From Oscillospiraceae bacterium (GTDB lineage: Bacteria > Bacillota > Clostridia > Oscillospirales > Oscillospiraceae): a DNA stretch of 64,000 nt. Below the pieces are notes generated by a model, which did not search any database, was not told where the DNA came from, and saw only the letters and a list, made by a program, of their open reading frames with translations. Shown in pieces: positions 16,939-25,971 of the stretch. Location of the stretch: contig CAJTFN010000011.1 in assembly GCA_910575815.1 (NCBI GenBank), forward strand, positions 62,001 through 126,000, read 5' to 3'. The translations under genes and the position numbers were made by a program. Position 1 is the stretch's first letter, and each line of letters opens with the position of its first letter.

Positions 16939-17999
16939 ACCATCAAGAACGGCTGTTCATCGCCATCGGGGGCGCGGAGCCAAAGTGGGTTGCTCGCAGC
17001 GAGCGGCGGAGGCCACGGCGCTGGCCCGGATACGTTCTGACTGCCGCCGCCTGTTTGGCACTGGTGCTGGCTGTTGGATATGTCCTTCCACAGAGGACAG
17101 AACCGGCAGGGCCCCAGGAGCCGTCCCATGTTACTCCTTCAAACCCACCATCTACCGACACGCCTGATACCGATGGAACAAAGTCCTTTCTGCCGCCCCA
17201 AGGAGGGGAGATTGGAACCCTGCGGATGCTGAGTTATGCTCCGCAATCCCAAGAAAACGCCGTGGATTTTCTTCTCTATGTCAACGAGGAGCAGTTTTAT
17301 ATCTGTGAAGAAAATGGACTTTACAGTATTCGAAATACCAGCCCTTTGCCTGAGAATTTCCCTCTCTGTGGCCTGGATGTTCTCCACATTCCCGGAACAT
17401 CTCCGGAAGAGGCAAAAGCGGCGGCAGGGGAGACCTTGGCGGACCACTATCTGGAGATTTTACCGGAGGAGGCAAATATCGTTTTGCCAGGAAGCCTCTA
17501 TCTTCGGGCCCAAAACGGCACGGACTGGGACTCCGAACAGGCGGAGGTCTGGTTTGTGGACGACGGACAGGGCGGAACTTTTGTGCTCACCTCCCGTTAC
17601 TTCCTAGAGGCGGAGGAGGGCTTGGGACAAGGGTTCCGGGACATGGTGTCCAGCTTCCGGGTGGTTTCCCTGAACGAAGCTGTGCCCGAGTGGATGCGTA
17701 CTCTTTATAGTACCACGGAACGCCTGTTTCCCGCGCTGCTGTCCAATGATCTCTCCGGTGTTTCGGACCTGTTGACAGAGGATGCCGACGCAGAGGCCTA
17801 CGGGGAAGACGTTTGGGAAAACCTTAGAATTGCCTCCGTGGACTACACCCCGGACAGTGACCGGGACCCATCCTCCGCCATCGTATCGGTCAAGCACCGT
17901 TTGAATCTGGAGGAAGGGGAGAGCTTCAACTATTTAACGATGAAACTGCTGCGGCAGGATGGTCAGTGGCGTCTTGCTTGGTCCGGCATTGAAAAGTGA
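16935..17999 (+). CDS. Membrane protein, putative anti-sigma partner of the ECF factor
   Basis: A 354-residue protein with a short basic cytoplasmic N-terminus (about 1-28, ending SERRRPRRW), one membrane segment (YVLTAAACLALVLAVGYVL, about 31-50) and a large extracellular part beginning with a Pro/Thr-rich linker. No zinc-binding anti-sigma motif (HxxxCxxC) is visible, and the cytoplasmic part is very short for sigma binding. The role is inferred from the 4-base overlap with the sigma gene, not from a domain. The outer part has no motif I recognise. Confidence 0.6.
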   Translation: MNHQERLFIAIGGAEPKWVARSERRRPRRWPGYVLTAAACLALVLAVGYVLPQRTEPAGPQEPSHVTPSNPPSTDTPDTDGTKSFLPPQGGEIGTLRMLSYAPQSQENAVDFLLYVNEEQFYICEENGLYSIRNTSPLPENFPLCGLDVLHIPGTSPEEAKAAAGETLADHYLEILPEEANIVLPGSLYLRAQNGTDWDSEQAEVWFVDDGQGGTFVLTSRYFLEAEEGLGQGFRDMVSSFRVVSLNEAVPEWMRTLYSTTERLFPALLSNDLSGVSDLLTEDADAEAYGEDVWENLRIASVDYTPDSDRDPSSAIVSVKHRLNLEEGESFNYLTMKLLRQDGQWRLAWSGIEK

Positions 18000-18142
18000 G
18001 TAAGAGCGCCGGGAACACACCGGAGGGTTTGCGAACTGCACTCCCTCCGGTATTCACACACACTTCATCAGGATTTGCCTCGCTTCATCCGGCAAAACAA
18101 GAGCGCGTTCCGCATACCTTAAAAGGGAGGAGGGATGGCGGT

Positions 18143-18346
18143 ATGCGAAACCACATACAACGAACGGACGGCGGGCAAAACCAAGAGATCACCAAGGAAA
18201 CCAGCGGGCAGTTTTTGTTTGCGCTGCAGCAGGCGCTGCTGCTTACTCTGAAAGAGGAGGGTATCCTGGATGATGCTCAGTGCCAATGGGCGGAAGCGTA
18301 TTTGGAAAAACAGCGCAGACCTGTCTCCGGAGGGATTTTGGGTTGA
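18143..18346 (+). CDS. Small hypothetical protein (67 residues)
   Basis: ATG 18143 lies behind a GGGAGGAGGG purine run (18125-18134). The product begins MRNHIQRTDGGQNQEI and contains a helix-forming stretch (FLFALQQALLLTLKEEGILD) resembling the short helical segments of SHOCT-like or recombinase-accessory small proteins. I cannot assign it. ATG 18135 in another frame is equally well placed for translation and would give a 36-residue basic Cys-rich peptide, so the start choice is uncertain. Confidence 0.35.
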   Translation: MRNHIQRTDGGQNQEITKETSGQFLFALQQALLLTLKEEGILDDAQCQWAEAYLEKQRRPVSGGILG

Positions 18347-18468
18347 TTTGAGCGGGAAAATGGAGTACAATCGCTACAGAGGTTTCCGGCAAACCCGCCG
18401 CCCGGCGGGCATTTCCGCCTTTCGCACATACGGAAACAAACGACCTTTCATCCACGGAGGACAATAAG

Positions 18469-20424
18469 ATGGTTACAAAATATATTTATGGAAATCCTGT
18501 GGAAACGTACGCGGTGGTGGAGGAGGTTCCCTTAGGAGAAACACCGGCTCACGTTTTCCTGGAAACAGGGAATTCCCTGACCTTTACCCACTCTTTGGGT
18601 TCTGAGGATATCGTCTACGGTCTGGGAGAGACCATGCGGGGGATCAACAAGCGCGGACACCGGTACATCAGCTTCAACTACGACGATCCTTACCACAAGG
18701 ATGAGATGCCCTCCATGTACGGATCCCACAACTTCATCGTTGTAGACGGTGAGACGGCCTTTGGCGCGTTTTTTGACACTCCGGCCAAAGTTGTTTTCGA
18801 CGTGGACTCCAAGAAGAACGGCCAGCTCACCGTTACCTGTACCTCTCCGGACCTTCGTTTGTATTTGGTGGAAGGGGAAGGGCCCTACGATGTGGTCCGG
18901 CAGTTTCTCGCCATCATTGGCAGAAGTTTCCTGCCTCCTCTCTGGGCCTTTGGATACGGCCAGAGCCGCTGGGGTTACAAAACCGCCCGGGACATTGACC
19001 GGGTCGCCAGGAAACACCGGGACGCAGGTATCCCTCTGGATTATATCTGCATGGACATCGACTATATGGACCAATACCGGGACTTCACCGTAAACTGTCG
19101 GAGATTCCCGAATTTCCCGGATTTTGTGGCCCGGCATCGGAAGGAGGGGCTGCATCTGGTGCCCATCGTGGACGCCGGAATCAAAATCGAACCCGGAGAC
19201 CCCGTCTTTGAGGAAGGCGTGAAGGAGGGACACTTCTGCAAAAACCGGGAGGGCAGGGAGTTTCAGGCGGAGGTGTGGCCTGGCCTGACCCATTTCCCGG
19301 ATTTTCTCCAGAAGAAGACCCGCCGGTGGTTTGGGGAGCAGTATCGTTTCTATACGGACCAGGGGATCGAGGGCTTTTGGAACGACATGAACGAGCCCGC
19401 TATTTTCTCCACCGAGTACCGGGAGCGGGACGCGGAGCCTGACGCCGTGCGAGGCGACCCAGACCAACCCGAGCGGCACATTGCCGATTTCAAAGACTTT
19501 TTCCATCAGCTGGACGATGGCCGCCGGATGCGCAATTACGAGGTCCACAACCTATACGGAGCCATGATGACCCGGGCCTCCGGCCAAGGGCTGGACCAGC
19601 TGTTGGACAAGCGCTATCTGCTGTTTTCCCGCTCTTCCTATATCGGAGCCCATCGCTATGGTGGCATGTGGACCGGGGACAACGCCTCGACTTGGAAGAT
19701 GCTGCGCCAGAACGTGTATCACATGCCCTCCCTGAATATGTGCGGCTTCCTTTTCAGCGGCGCGGACACCGGGGGATTTGGCGGCGATACCAACCGGGAG
19801 CTGCTGCTGCGCTGGCTGGCAGTGTCGGCCTTTACGCCGCTGATGCGCAATCACGCGTCCATCCAAACCCGGCATCAGGAGTGTTACCGCTTCCGGAAAC
19901 CGGAGGATTTTAAAACCTTGGTCTCCCTCCGCTATCGGCTGCTGCCCTATTTGTATTCCGAATTTATGAAGGCCGCCCTCCGGCAGGATATGTTCATCCT
20001 TCCTCTGGCCTTCGGTTACCCCGGGGACCGAAGGGCCCGGCGAATCGAGGACCAGTTGCTTGTCGGGGAGAGTATTATGATCGCGCCGGTGCTTGAGCCA
20101 GGGGTTCGGGGCCGGTCTGTCTATCTGCCGGAACCCATGACGCAGGTGCGCTATGGCGCCGGGGGCTTCACCTGCACGGAGGTCGAGGCAGGGGAACAAA
20201 CCATTGAGGTTCCTCAGAATGAGGTGGTATTTTATATCCGCCAGGGCAAGTTGGTCCCTGTTGGGAAGGCCGCCGCCAACACGGCGGATCTGGCTTTGAC
20301 GGAGGTGGAGCTTTTGGGCGGTGGAACCACCTATGAGCAGTACATCGACGACGGGTACACAAAGCAGTGCGGGCTGGAGCGCTGCGTAACCCGAAGAAAG
20401 GGAGAAGACGCCTTGGGAGAATAG
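18469..20424 (+). CDS. Glycoside hydrolase family 31 (alpha-glucosidase/alpha-xylosidase type)
   Basis: A 651-residue retaining glycosidase acting on alpha-linked sugars. The catalytic nucleophile aspartate lies in GFWNDMNEPAIF near residue 307; the acid/base aspartate is in MWTGDNASTW near 405. An N-terminal beta-sandwich (GLGETMRGINKRGHRY) and a (beta/alpha)8 barrel (GYGQSRWGYK, YICMDIDYMD) are present. No signal peptide is seen, so it is cytosolic. GGAGG sits 8 bases before ATG 18469. Originally it faced the sodium:solute symporter gene, now 43 kb away, which may import its sugar substrate; this is inference. Confidence 0.9.
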   Translation: MVTKYIYGNPVETYAVVEEVPLGETPAHVFLETGNSLTFTHSLGSEDIVYGLGETMRGINKRGHRYISFNYDDPYHKDEMPSMYGSHNFIVVDGETAFGAFFDTPAKVVFDVDSKKNGQLTVTCTSPDLRLYLVEGEGPYDVVRQFLAIIGRSFLPPLWAFGYGQSRWGYKTARDIDRVARKHRDAGIPLDYICMDIDYMDQYRDFTVNCRRFPNFPDFVARHRKEGLHLVPIVDAGIKIEPGDPVFEEGVKEGHFCKNREGREFQAEVWPGLTHFPDFLQKKTRRWFGEQYRFYTDQGIEGFWNDMNEPAIFSTEYRERDAEPDAVRGDPDQPERHIADFKDFFHQLDDGRRMRNYEVHNLYGAMMTRASGQGLDQLLDKRYLLFSRSSYIGAHRYGGMWTGDNASTWKMLRQNVYHMPSLNMCGFLFSGADTGGFGGDTNRELLLRWLAVSAFTPLMRNHASIQTRHQECYRFRKPEDFKTLVSLRYRLLPYLYSEFMKAALRQDMFILPLAFGYPGDRRARRIEDQLLVGESIMIAPVLEPGVRGRSVYLPEPMTQVRYGAGGFTCTEVEAGEQTIEVPQNEVVFYIRQGKLVPVGKAAANTADLALTEVELLGGGTTYEQYIDDGYTKQCGLERCVTRRKGEDALGE

Positions 20425-20520
20425 GATTCCAGGATTGGCTTGTTGTAGGGGCCCTGCAAGGATTTCCTTCCCAGTAAAATGCTCTTTGTTCATTTGCTGT
20501 CTATTGGGGATGTCTTTCAT

Positions 20521-20550
20521 AAAAAGAGGCACGGTCTTTTGGCCGTGTCT
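20521..20550 (-). terminator. Left half of the split symporter terminator, hairpin rebuilt by the ICE end
   Basis: Bases 20522-20536 (AAAAGAGGCACGGTC) are the chromosomal arm of a terminator whose other arm is at 63466-63479. The ICE end (GGCCGTGTCT, 20541-20550) re-pairs with this arm through two G-T wobbles around the TTTT loop, so a terminator reading leftward with a T-run still forms here. It would shield the GH31 side from minus-strand transcription leaving the ICE. Confidence 0.75.
20536..20541. other. attL core of the ICE
   Basis: CTTTTG occurs here and at 63461-63466. Joining chromosomal sequence left of this core to that right of the other gives a perfect 14-bp terminator stem with a TTTT loop, which fixes the junctions to within a few bases. 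Confidence 0.85.
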
Positions 20551-20632
20551 GATAAAGAATGACGCGCAGAACCTAAAAATATCAGGCAGTCACCGCAAAA
20601 TGAAGCCAATGTGACACAAATTAACACCCGAG

Positions 20633-20663
20633 AAAAAGCACGATTGAAAAATCGTGCTTTTTC
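20633..20663. terminator. Terminator hairpin just inside the left ICE end
   Basis: A 13-bp A/T-flanked stem (AAAAAGCACGATT / AATCGTGCTTTTT) with a 3-base loop has A- and T-runs on both sides. It lies 10 bases before the ribosome binding site of the initiator gene and can block read-through from the chromosome or attenuate that gene. Confidence 0.75.
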
Positions 20664-20688
20664 TTTTGCCCAAAAGGAGGCCCTGACC

Positions 20689-21636
20689 ATGCCGGAAGTC
20701 ATCTTGTCGGATTATTTCTACGGCGACGAATCGGAGGAATTTGTCTTTTTCAAAATTCCCCGCCAGTTGATCACGAACCCCAAATTCAAGCACGTCTCCA
20801 CAGACGCCAAGCTGCTGTATGGGATGCTGCTGGACCGCATGAGCCTGTCCGCCAGGAACGATTGGTATGACAAAGACACATGGCGCGTTTATATCTACTA
20901 CACCGTGGAGGAAATCTGCGAGGATATGACCTGCGGGCGGGACAAGGCCATGAAGCTGCTGGCCGAGCTGGACACAAAGAAGGGCATCGGCCTGATCGAG
21001 CGGATCAAGCAAGGCCAGGGGAAGCCCACGAAAATCTACGTCAAACGGTTCACTACCCAGACAGTGCCGCCCAAACCGGCCCCGCCTCCCCCGGAGCCTT
21101 TTGCACCCATTTCACAGGTCGATTTTTCCAACGTGCAGAGGTCGGAAATTCCGACTTCAAGAGGTGGAAAAAATCGACGTGCAGCCGTCGAAAAAACCGA
21201 CCCTAATCATACTAAGAGAAACCAGACGGAGCTTATTCAGCCTGATCCATCCATCTCCCCCCGAAAGCCCCCGGCGATTGGATTGGAGATGGAGCGATTC
21301 GAGCGGAGAGAAGAACTGAAAGCGAATATTGATTACGAGCGTTTGCGGAGGGAGTACCCCTACGATGACATAGACGATCTGCTGGAGCTGATGCTGGACA
21401 CCGTATGCAGCACCGCCCCCGCCATACGGATCGGCGGCAGCGACATTCCAGCCAAAACGGTCCGAGACCGTTTCCTTCAGCTTGACAGCGAGCATATCCA
21501 GTATGTGATCGACGCGCTGAAACAGACCACCACAAAAATCAATAACATCCGGGCCTATCTTCTAACGGCGCTCTACAACGCGCCGGTGACGATAGGCCCT
21601 TACTATTCCGCCGCCGTGCGGCATGATTTCCACTGA
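20689..21636 (+). CDS. RepA_N/DUF6017-type replication initiator of the ICE
   Basis: A 315-residue protein with an N-terminal RepA_N-like winged-helix region (FFKIPRQLITNPKFKHVSTDAKLLYGMLLDRMSLS, then VYIYYTVEEICEDMTCGRDKAMKLLAELD), a Pro-rich linker and a C-terminal domain (YDDIDDLLELMLDTVCST to RAYLLTALYNAP) of the DUF6017 type. It probably starts replication of the excised circle. AAAGGAGG at 20673-20680 supports ATG 20689; the frame upstream runs into the terminator hairpin. It is the first gene of the element and is followed by three copies of the ICE palindrome. Confidence 0.82.
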   Translation: MPEVILSDYFYGDESEEFVFFKIPRQLITNPKFKHVSTDAKLLYGMLLDRMSLSARNDWYDKDTWRVYIYYTVEEICEDMTCGRDKAMKLLAELDTKKGIGLIERIKQGQGKPTKIYVKRFTTQTVPPKPAPPPPEPFAPISQVDFSNVQRSEIPTSRGGKNRRAAVEKTDPNHTKRNQTELIQPDPSISPRKPPAIGLEMERFERREELKANIDYERLRREYPYDDIDDLLELMLDTVCSTAPAIRIGGSDIPAKTVRDRFLQLDSEHIQYVIDALKQTTTKINNIRAYLLTALYNAPVTIGPYYSAAVRHDFH

Positions 21637-21639
21637 AAT

Positions 21640-21748
21640 AAATCCCACCGTGAGACGCAATTCCAGAAGAAATAAATCCCACGGTGAGACGCAAATCCGG
21701 CGGAAACACTTAACTTTCTGTTGAAAATCAAATCTCACTGTGAGACGC
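21640..21748. repeat. ICE palindrome, cluster of three (21640-21658, 21674-21692, 21730-21748)
   Basis: Three copies of the AAATCCCAC-N-GTGAGACGC element lie between the initiator and ParB-like genes; the third reads AAATCTCAC-T-GTGAGACGC. The last ends 36 bases before the ParB-like start codon, as expected for an autoregulatory or centromere cluster. Confidence 0.85.
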
Positions 21749-21784
21749 GATTTTTGGCAAATATATTTCAAAACGGAGGAATTT

Positions 21785-23896
21785 ATGGCAAACGAAAACA
21801 GCAGAGACCCCACGATCCCCAAGCCCCAGAGCATCCCCCTGGCGAAGATCCACGACCTGTCCGGCATCCCCATTTCCAGGCAGCCGGACAAGAGCTACGG
21901 CGGCCTTGTCACCAGTATCCAGGCGAGCGGCATCAAGGAGCCGGTGATCCTCCGGCTCCGGGAGGACGGCGAATACCAGCTTGTTACCGGCTACCGGCGC
22001 ATGAGGGCCAGTGAGCTGGCGAAGAAGCAGGAAATCCCCGCCCTGGTCTACGACATGAGCTTGCAGGAGGCCATCCGGTATCACGGGCTGGCGAACGGGA
22101 AGCCCGCTCCCCCTGTTCCCGGCAAGCTGGTGGAGCCTGGAGCCAATGGCAAAAAGGAGGAAAAGGCCGACCTCAAGGGACCGGAAAATCCGACCCCTGG
22201 CGAGAAGCCCAAGGAGGTCAAGCCTCCCGAGGGGGCCAGGGGTCCCGAGCCCGCCCAAGGTGAGAAGAAGGATGCTCCGGCCCCCAAGAAGCCGGAGCCG
22301 CCCGCGCCCCCTGCCGCTGGTGAGAAGCCCAAGGAGGTCAAGCCCCCCGAGGGCCCCAAGGCCCCCGAACCGCCCACGGATGAGAAGAAGGAAGCCCCGG
22401 CCCCCAAGGTGGAGGGTAAGCCCGCCGCCCCTGTCTCTGGCGAGAAGCCCAAGGAGGTCAAGCCCCCCGAGGCCCCCAAGGGCCCCGAACCGCCCACGGG
22501 TGAGAAGAAGGAGGCCCCGGCCCCCAAGGTGGAGAACAAGCCCGCCGCTCCTGTTACTGGCGAGAAACCCAAGGAGGCCAAGGCCCCCAAGGGCCCCGAG
22601 CCGCCCACGGGCGAGAAGAAGGGGGCCCCCGTGACCGGCCCCGCCGCCAAGGGCCCCGCCGGAACCGCCATTTCCCAGGTGTTTGACGAGCGCCTGACGC
22701 CCCCGGACGAAAAGGCCAAGCGGGATGTTCCCAGCCCCAAGGAAAACGAAGCCTTCTTCATCCTCCTGCACCCCGCCTATCTGGAGAAGTCCAAGTACAA
22801 CACCATTTCCGTGGACACCAGGAGCGAGGACTACCAGGAACTGAAAAAGTCCATTGAGCTGAACGGCGTGAAGGACCCCGTTCTCGCCCGGATCGGTGAC
22901 GAGGGTACTTTGGAAATCCTCTCCGGCCAGCGCCGCCACCTGATCGCCACGGAGCTGAATTACCCCGTTCCCACCATCATCCAGAAAATCTCCGACGCCG
23001 ACGCGAAAATCCTGGTGGCCGACGGCAACCTCCACCGGCCCCATATCTCCATGTTCGATCTCTCCCGCTCCCTGCGGATGAAGATGGAGGGCATGAAACA
23101 GAAAGCGGGCCGGAAGAAGAAGGGCGCGGTCAAGGCGGAGGAACTGGACAGCGATGAAAAGCTGGCCCAGGAGATGGGCATGAAGGTGAGCAAGCTCAAC
23201 CGGATCATCCGTCTGTCCGAGGCCACCAAGGACGTGTGCGACCGGGTGGATGACAACTCCCTGCCCCTGTCCATCGCCTCCGCCATCTCGTTTTTGAAGC
23301 CGGACAATCAGGATGAGGTCCTCCACCTGTCGGACCTGGGGTATAAGATCACCACCGAGCGGGTGGAGCGCATGAAAAAGACGGAGAAGGCCGGAAAGTT
23401 GGATGAACAGGCCATGCGGAACATCCTGGAGGACAAGGACCTGGCTCCCAAGCAGACCACGCCGCCCCCGGCTCCCCAGCAGCCTGCACCACAGCCGCCC
23501 ACGCTGTCCAACGGCCCCTCCGCTCCGCCGCCCATTCCCCCCTCCCCGGACGTGAAGCCGGAGCAGGCGGCGCCTTCGGCTCCCAATGTTCCCGGTATGC
23601 CGGGGCCCGCACCCTCTGTCGGTTCTCCCGCGCCGGAGAGTACGGCCCCGCCCTCCGGTCCCGCCGCCAATGTTCCCCCGGAGGAAAAGGCCCCTTTCAA
23701 GGGTGAGCAGGAGCGGCCTGAGTACACCAAGGTCATCCTGGCCGGGGACCGTCTGCGGAAGTATTTCCCCGATGTGTCCATGACGCCCCGTGAGATCGAG
23801 GAAAGCGTCTATGACGCCCTGGAGGAACGCCGCCAGCGGCAGTTGAAGGCCCAGCAGAAAGAGAGCGTTTTCAAAAAGAACGTCCCCAAAAGATAA
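21785..23896 (+). CDS. Tandem ParB-like DNA-binding protein with Pro-rich repeats
   Basis: A 703-residue protein with two ParB N-terminal-type domains. The first (about 15-105) has GYRRMRASELAKK. The second (about 320-430) has GQRRHLIATEL followed by a NLHRPHISMFDLSRSLRMK block like the CTP-binding motifs of Spo0J/ParB, then a helix-turn-helix region (EKLAQEMGMKVSKLNRIIRLSEAT). Between them are 40-residue repeats starting GEKPKEVKPPE; a second Pro-rich linker and a charged C-terminal domain follow. CGGAGG sits 5 bases before ATG 21785. No ParA gene is seen. It may bind the 17 ICE palindromes; this is inference. Confidence 0.8.
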   Translation: MANENSRDPTIPKPQSIPLAKIHDLSGIPISRQPDKSYGGLVTSIQASGIKEPVILRLREDGEYQLVTGYRRMRASELAKKQEIPALVYDMSLQEAIRYHGLANGKPAPPVPGKLVEPGANGKKEEKADLKGPENPTPGEKPKEVKPPEGARGPEPAQGEKKDAPAPKKPEPPAPPAAGEKPKEVKPPEGPKAPEPPTDEKKEAPAPKVEGKPAAPVSGEKPKEVKPPEAPKGPEPPTGEKKEAPAPKVENKPAAPVTGEKPKEAKAPKGPEPPTGEKKGAPVTGPAAKGPAGTAISQVFDERLTPPDEKAKRDVPSPKENEAFFILLHPAYLEKSKYNTISVDTRSEDYQELKKSIELNGVKDPVLARIGDEGTLEILSGQRRHLIATELNYPVPTIIQKISDADAKILVADGNLHRPHISMFDLSRSLRMKMEGMKQKAGRKKKGAVKAEELDSDEKLAQEMGMKVSKLNRIIRLSEATKDVCDRVDDNSLPLSIASAISFLKPDNQDEVLHLSDLGYKITTERVERMKKTEKAGKLDEQAMRNILEDKDLAPKQTTPPPAPQQPAPQPPTLSNGPSAPPPIPPSPDVKPEQAAPSAPNVPGMPGPAPSVGSPAPESTAPPSGPAANVPPEEKAPFKGEQERPEYTKVILAGDRLRKYFPDVSMTPREIEESVYDALEERRQRQLKAQQKESVFKKNVPKR
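22199..22645 (+). repeat. 120-bp tandem repeats encoding Pro/Lys/Glu linker
   Basis: Units start at 22199, 22319, 22439 and 22559 (the last partial), each encoding about 40 residues beginning GEKPKE. They lie within the ParB-like gene and separate its two domains. Their number may vary between strains. Confidence 0.85.
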
Positions 23897-23899
23897 GGT

Positions 23900-24568
23900 A
23901 TGGAGTTTACCGCCAATATCGCCAACCTGGGCAAGTACAACGCCGGGGTCCTCGCCGCCGCGTGGCTGTCCTTCCCCGCCACCACAGAGCAGGTACAGTC
24001 CGTTCTGCGGGAGATCGGCGTGGACGGCCTGCGGTACGAGGAAACCATCATCCTGGAATACTCCACCGGCGTCAAGGGCCTCGCCGGGCGGCTGGGGGAA
24101 TACGTACCCATTGACGAGCTGAACTACCTCGCCAGCCGGATCGGGGCCCTGACGCCGGAGGAAACGGACAAGTTCACCGCCGCCGTCAGCCACGGGGAGT
24201 ACGGGGACAGTATGCAGGATTTGATCAATCTGACCTACAATCTGGACTGCTACGACTTTCTGCCGGACGTGCGGACGGAGGAAGAATACGGGCGCTGGCT
24301 GGTGGACCACCGCCAGGAGTTCCACTTGCCGGAGAAGGCCAAGCTGTATTTTGACTACGAATCCTACGGCGGAGACACCTGCATCAACGAGGGCGGGGAC
24401 TTTTCGGAGCTGGGTTACATCTTCAATAACCGGACTCCGTTCCAGGCGGTCTATGACGGGCGGAACGTCCCGGAGAAATACAAGGTGTTCCGCTATCCCC
24501 TGCAAGCAAAGGTAAGGCCCGTCCGGTCCGGCAGGGGGCGGGACAGCCCTTCCCGCAAGCGCCCATGA
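23900..24568 (+). CDS. ArdA-like antirestriction protein
   Basis: A 222-residue protein whose N-terminus (MEFTANIANLGKYNAGVLAAAWLSFP) matches the ArdA pattern of conjugative elements, followed by acidic segments (LTPEETDKF, EYGDSMQDLINLTYNLDCYDF). ArdA proteins mimic DNA and block type I restriction enzymes when an element enters a new host. ATG 23900 is 3 bases after the ParB-like stop, so the two are cotranscribed. The basic C-terminal tail (RSGRGRDSPSRKRP) is unusual for an acidic mimic. Confidence 0.75.
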   Translation: MEFTANIANLGKYNAGVLAAAWLSFPATTEQVQSVLREIGVDGLRYEETIILEYSTGVKGLAGRLGEYVPIDELNYLASRIGALTPEETDKFTAAVSHGEYGDSMQDLINLTYNLDCYDFLPDVRTEEEYGRWLVDHRQEFHLPEKAKLYFDYESYGGDTCINEGGDFSELGYIFNNRTPFQAVYDGRNVPEKYKVFRYPLQAKVRPVRSGRGRDSPSRKRP

Positions 24569-24611
24569 GGGCGCCTTTTTCATATCAAATTTCAATAAAG
24601 GAGCTGATTAT

Positions 24612-25013
24612 TTGAACGTTTTGGTAGTGGAGCCCGGAATGGCCCCCTACGAGAAGGAGATCAACGGCCTCCGTGATATGCAGGCCATCGTTGGAGGCAC
24701 CATCACCGCCAGTTACCCCTTCGAGGAAAAAGTCGCCATTGTGAGCAATGATGAGGCCCTTGTCAGGGGCATGGAGTTCAACCGCAGCATTGAGGGCGGG
24801 TACGGCGGCATCTGCGGCCCGTTCTTCGTCTGCGGGCTGGGCGAGGAGGATTTTTGTTCCCTGACCCCGGAGCAGATGGACTTCTACAAGAAGAAATACC
24901 ACCACGCGGAAATCCTGCTGGGGTTCCGGGGTAGCGAACCCGTCACGCTGAAAGTGGAACCCCGCAAGCCGCCCGGCCAGGAGCCGCCCCAGCGTCCGCC
25001 CAAGACGCGGTGA
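24612..25013 (+). CDS. DUF3846-type protein
   Basis: A 133-residue protein starting at TTG 24612 behind AAAGGAG (24597-24603). The sequence MNVLVVEPGMAPYEKEINGL, AIVGGTITASYPFEEKVAIVSNDEA and ICGPFFVCG fits DUF3846, a family common in phages and ICEs with no known activity. It sits between ArdA and an ArdC-like gene in what looks like the early (establishment) operon. Confidence 0.7.
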   Translation: MNVLVVEPGMAPYEKEINGLRDMQAIVGGTITASYPFEEKVAIVSNDEALVRGMEFNRSIEGGYGGICGPFFVCGLGEEDFCSLTPEQMDFYKKKYHHAEILLGFRGSEPVTLKVEPRKPPGQEPPQRPPKTR

Positions 25014-25016
25014 GCG

Positions 25017-25967
25017 ATGCCCCCGGTAACAGATGAACGGCTGGCGGAGCTGACGGACCGTCTGGAAAACGGGATCAAGGAGTTGTACGCCAGTGGGCGC
25101 TACGCCGAATACCTCTCCGCCATGTCCAAATTTCATCATTACAGCTTCGGAAACGCGCTGCTGATCCTGCTGCAATGTCCCACCGCCACCAGCGTGGCGG
25201 GGTACAACGACTGGAAAAAGAAGTTCGGGCGGCAGGTCAAGCGGTACGAGAAGGGCATCCAGATTCTCGCCCCCTGCCATTTTACTTACCTTGTGGAGTA
25301 TGAGAAGAAGGACCCGGCCACCGGGCGGACCCTGTACGGGCCGGACGGCAAACCCCTGACAGAGAAGCGTCGGGAGAACGCCACCCGTTTCCGAATCGCC
25401 ACCGTGTTTGACGTGAGTCAGACGGAGGGCCGGGAGCTGCCCAGCCTCGTCTCCGATTTGAGCGGAGACGTTCCAGACTTTGAGAACGTTTATGCCCGCC
25501 TCGCTGCCCTGTGCCCTCTCCCCGTGGATCTGGGCCCTGTCCCCGGAACGGCAAAGGGTTACGCCAGCTTTGTGGAAAACCGCGTTGTGGTCCGCTCCGG
25601 CATGAGCCAGGTCCAGACCATCAAGACGCTGATCCATGAGACCGCCCACGCCAAGCTCCATGCCCCGGACTTTCTGTCGGACAACCCCAAACCCCGGCGG
25701 GAGAAGGAGGTAGAGGCGGAGAGCGTGGCCTATATCGTCTGCCAGCACTTCGGCATCGACACCTCGGACTACTCCCTGGGCTATGTGGCCGGGTGGAGCC
25801 GGGGGAAGGAGCTGGCGGAGCTGAAAGCCTCCCTGGACGTGATTCACTCCACCGCCGGGGAGATCATCAACGCCATCCAGCCGCCTCCGCCGAAACTGAC
25901 CAGGGACGAGCCGTCCCAGGAGCACATGCGGAAAACCAGTTATCGAAAATCCAGGAAAAGGAAGTGA
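25017..25967 (+). CDS. ArdC-like protein with metallopeptidase motif
   Basis: A 316-residue protein with an ArdC-type ssDNA-binding N-terminal region (MSKFHHYSFGNALLILLQCPTATSVAGYNDWKK) and a C-terminal zinc-protease motif HETAHAKLH near residue 207, with the third ligand likely in EVEAESVAYIVCQHFG. ArdC proteins protect incoming DNA from host restriction. Its start is 3 bases after the DUF3846 stop. A paralogue at 32749-33627 keeps the fold but has lost the zinc ligands. Confidence 0.72.
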   Translation: MPPVTDERLAELTDRLENGIKELYASGRYAEYLSAMSKFHHYSFGNALLILLQCPTATSVAGYNDWKKKFGRQVKRYEKGIQILAPCHFTYLVEYEKKDPATGRTLYGPDGKPLTEKRRENATRFRIATVFDVSQTEGRELPSLVSDLSGDVPDFENVYARLAALCPLPVDLGPVPGTAKGYASFVENRVVVRSGMSQVQTIKTLIHETAHAKLHAPDFLSDNPKPRREKEVEAESVAYIVCQHFGIDTSDYSLGYVAGWSRGKELAELKASLDVIHSTAGEIINAIQPPPPKLTRDEPSQEHMRKTSYRKSRKRK

Positions 25968-25971
25968 CAGA

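Noticed and set aside
18135-18245. Alternative 36-codon frame starting at ATG 18135
   Set aside because: It overlaps the 67-codon frame and its Cys/Arg-rich product looks like an out-of-frame translation; the evidence is not decisive, so it was not listed separately.
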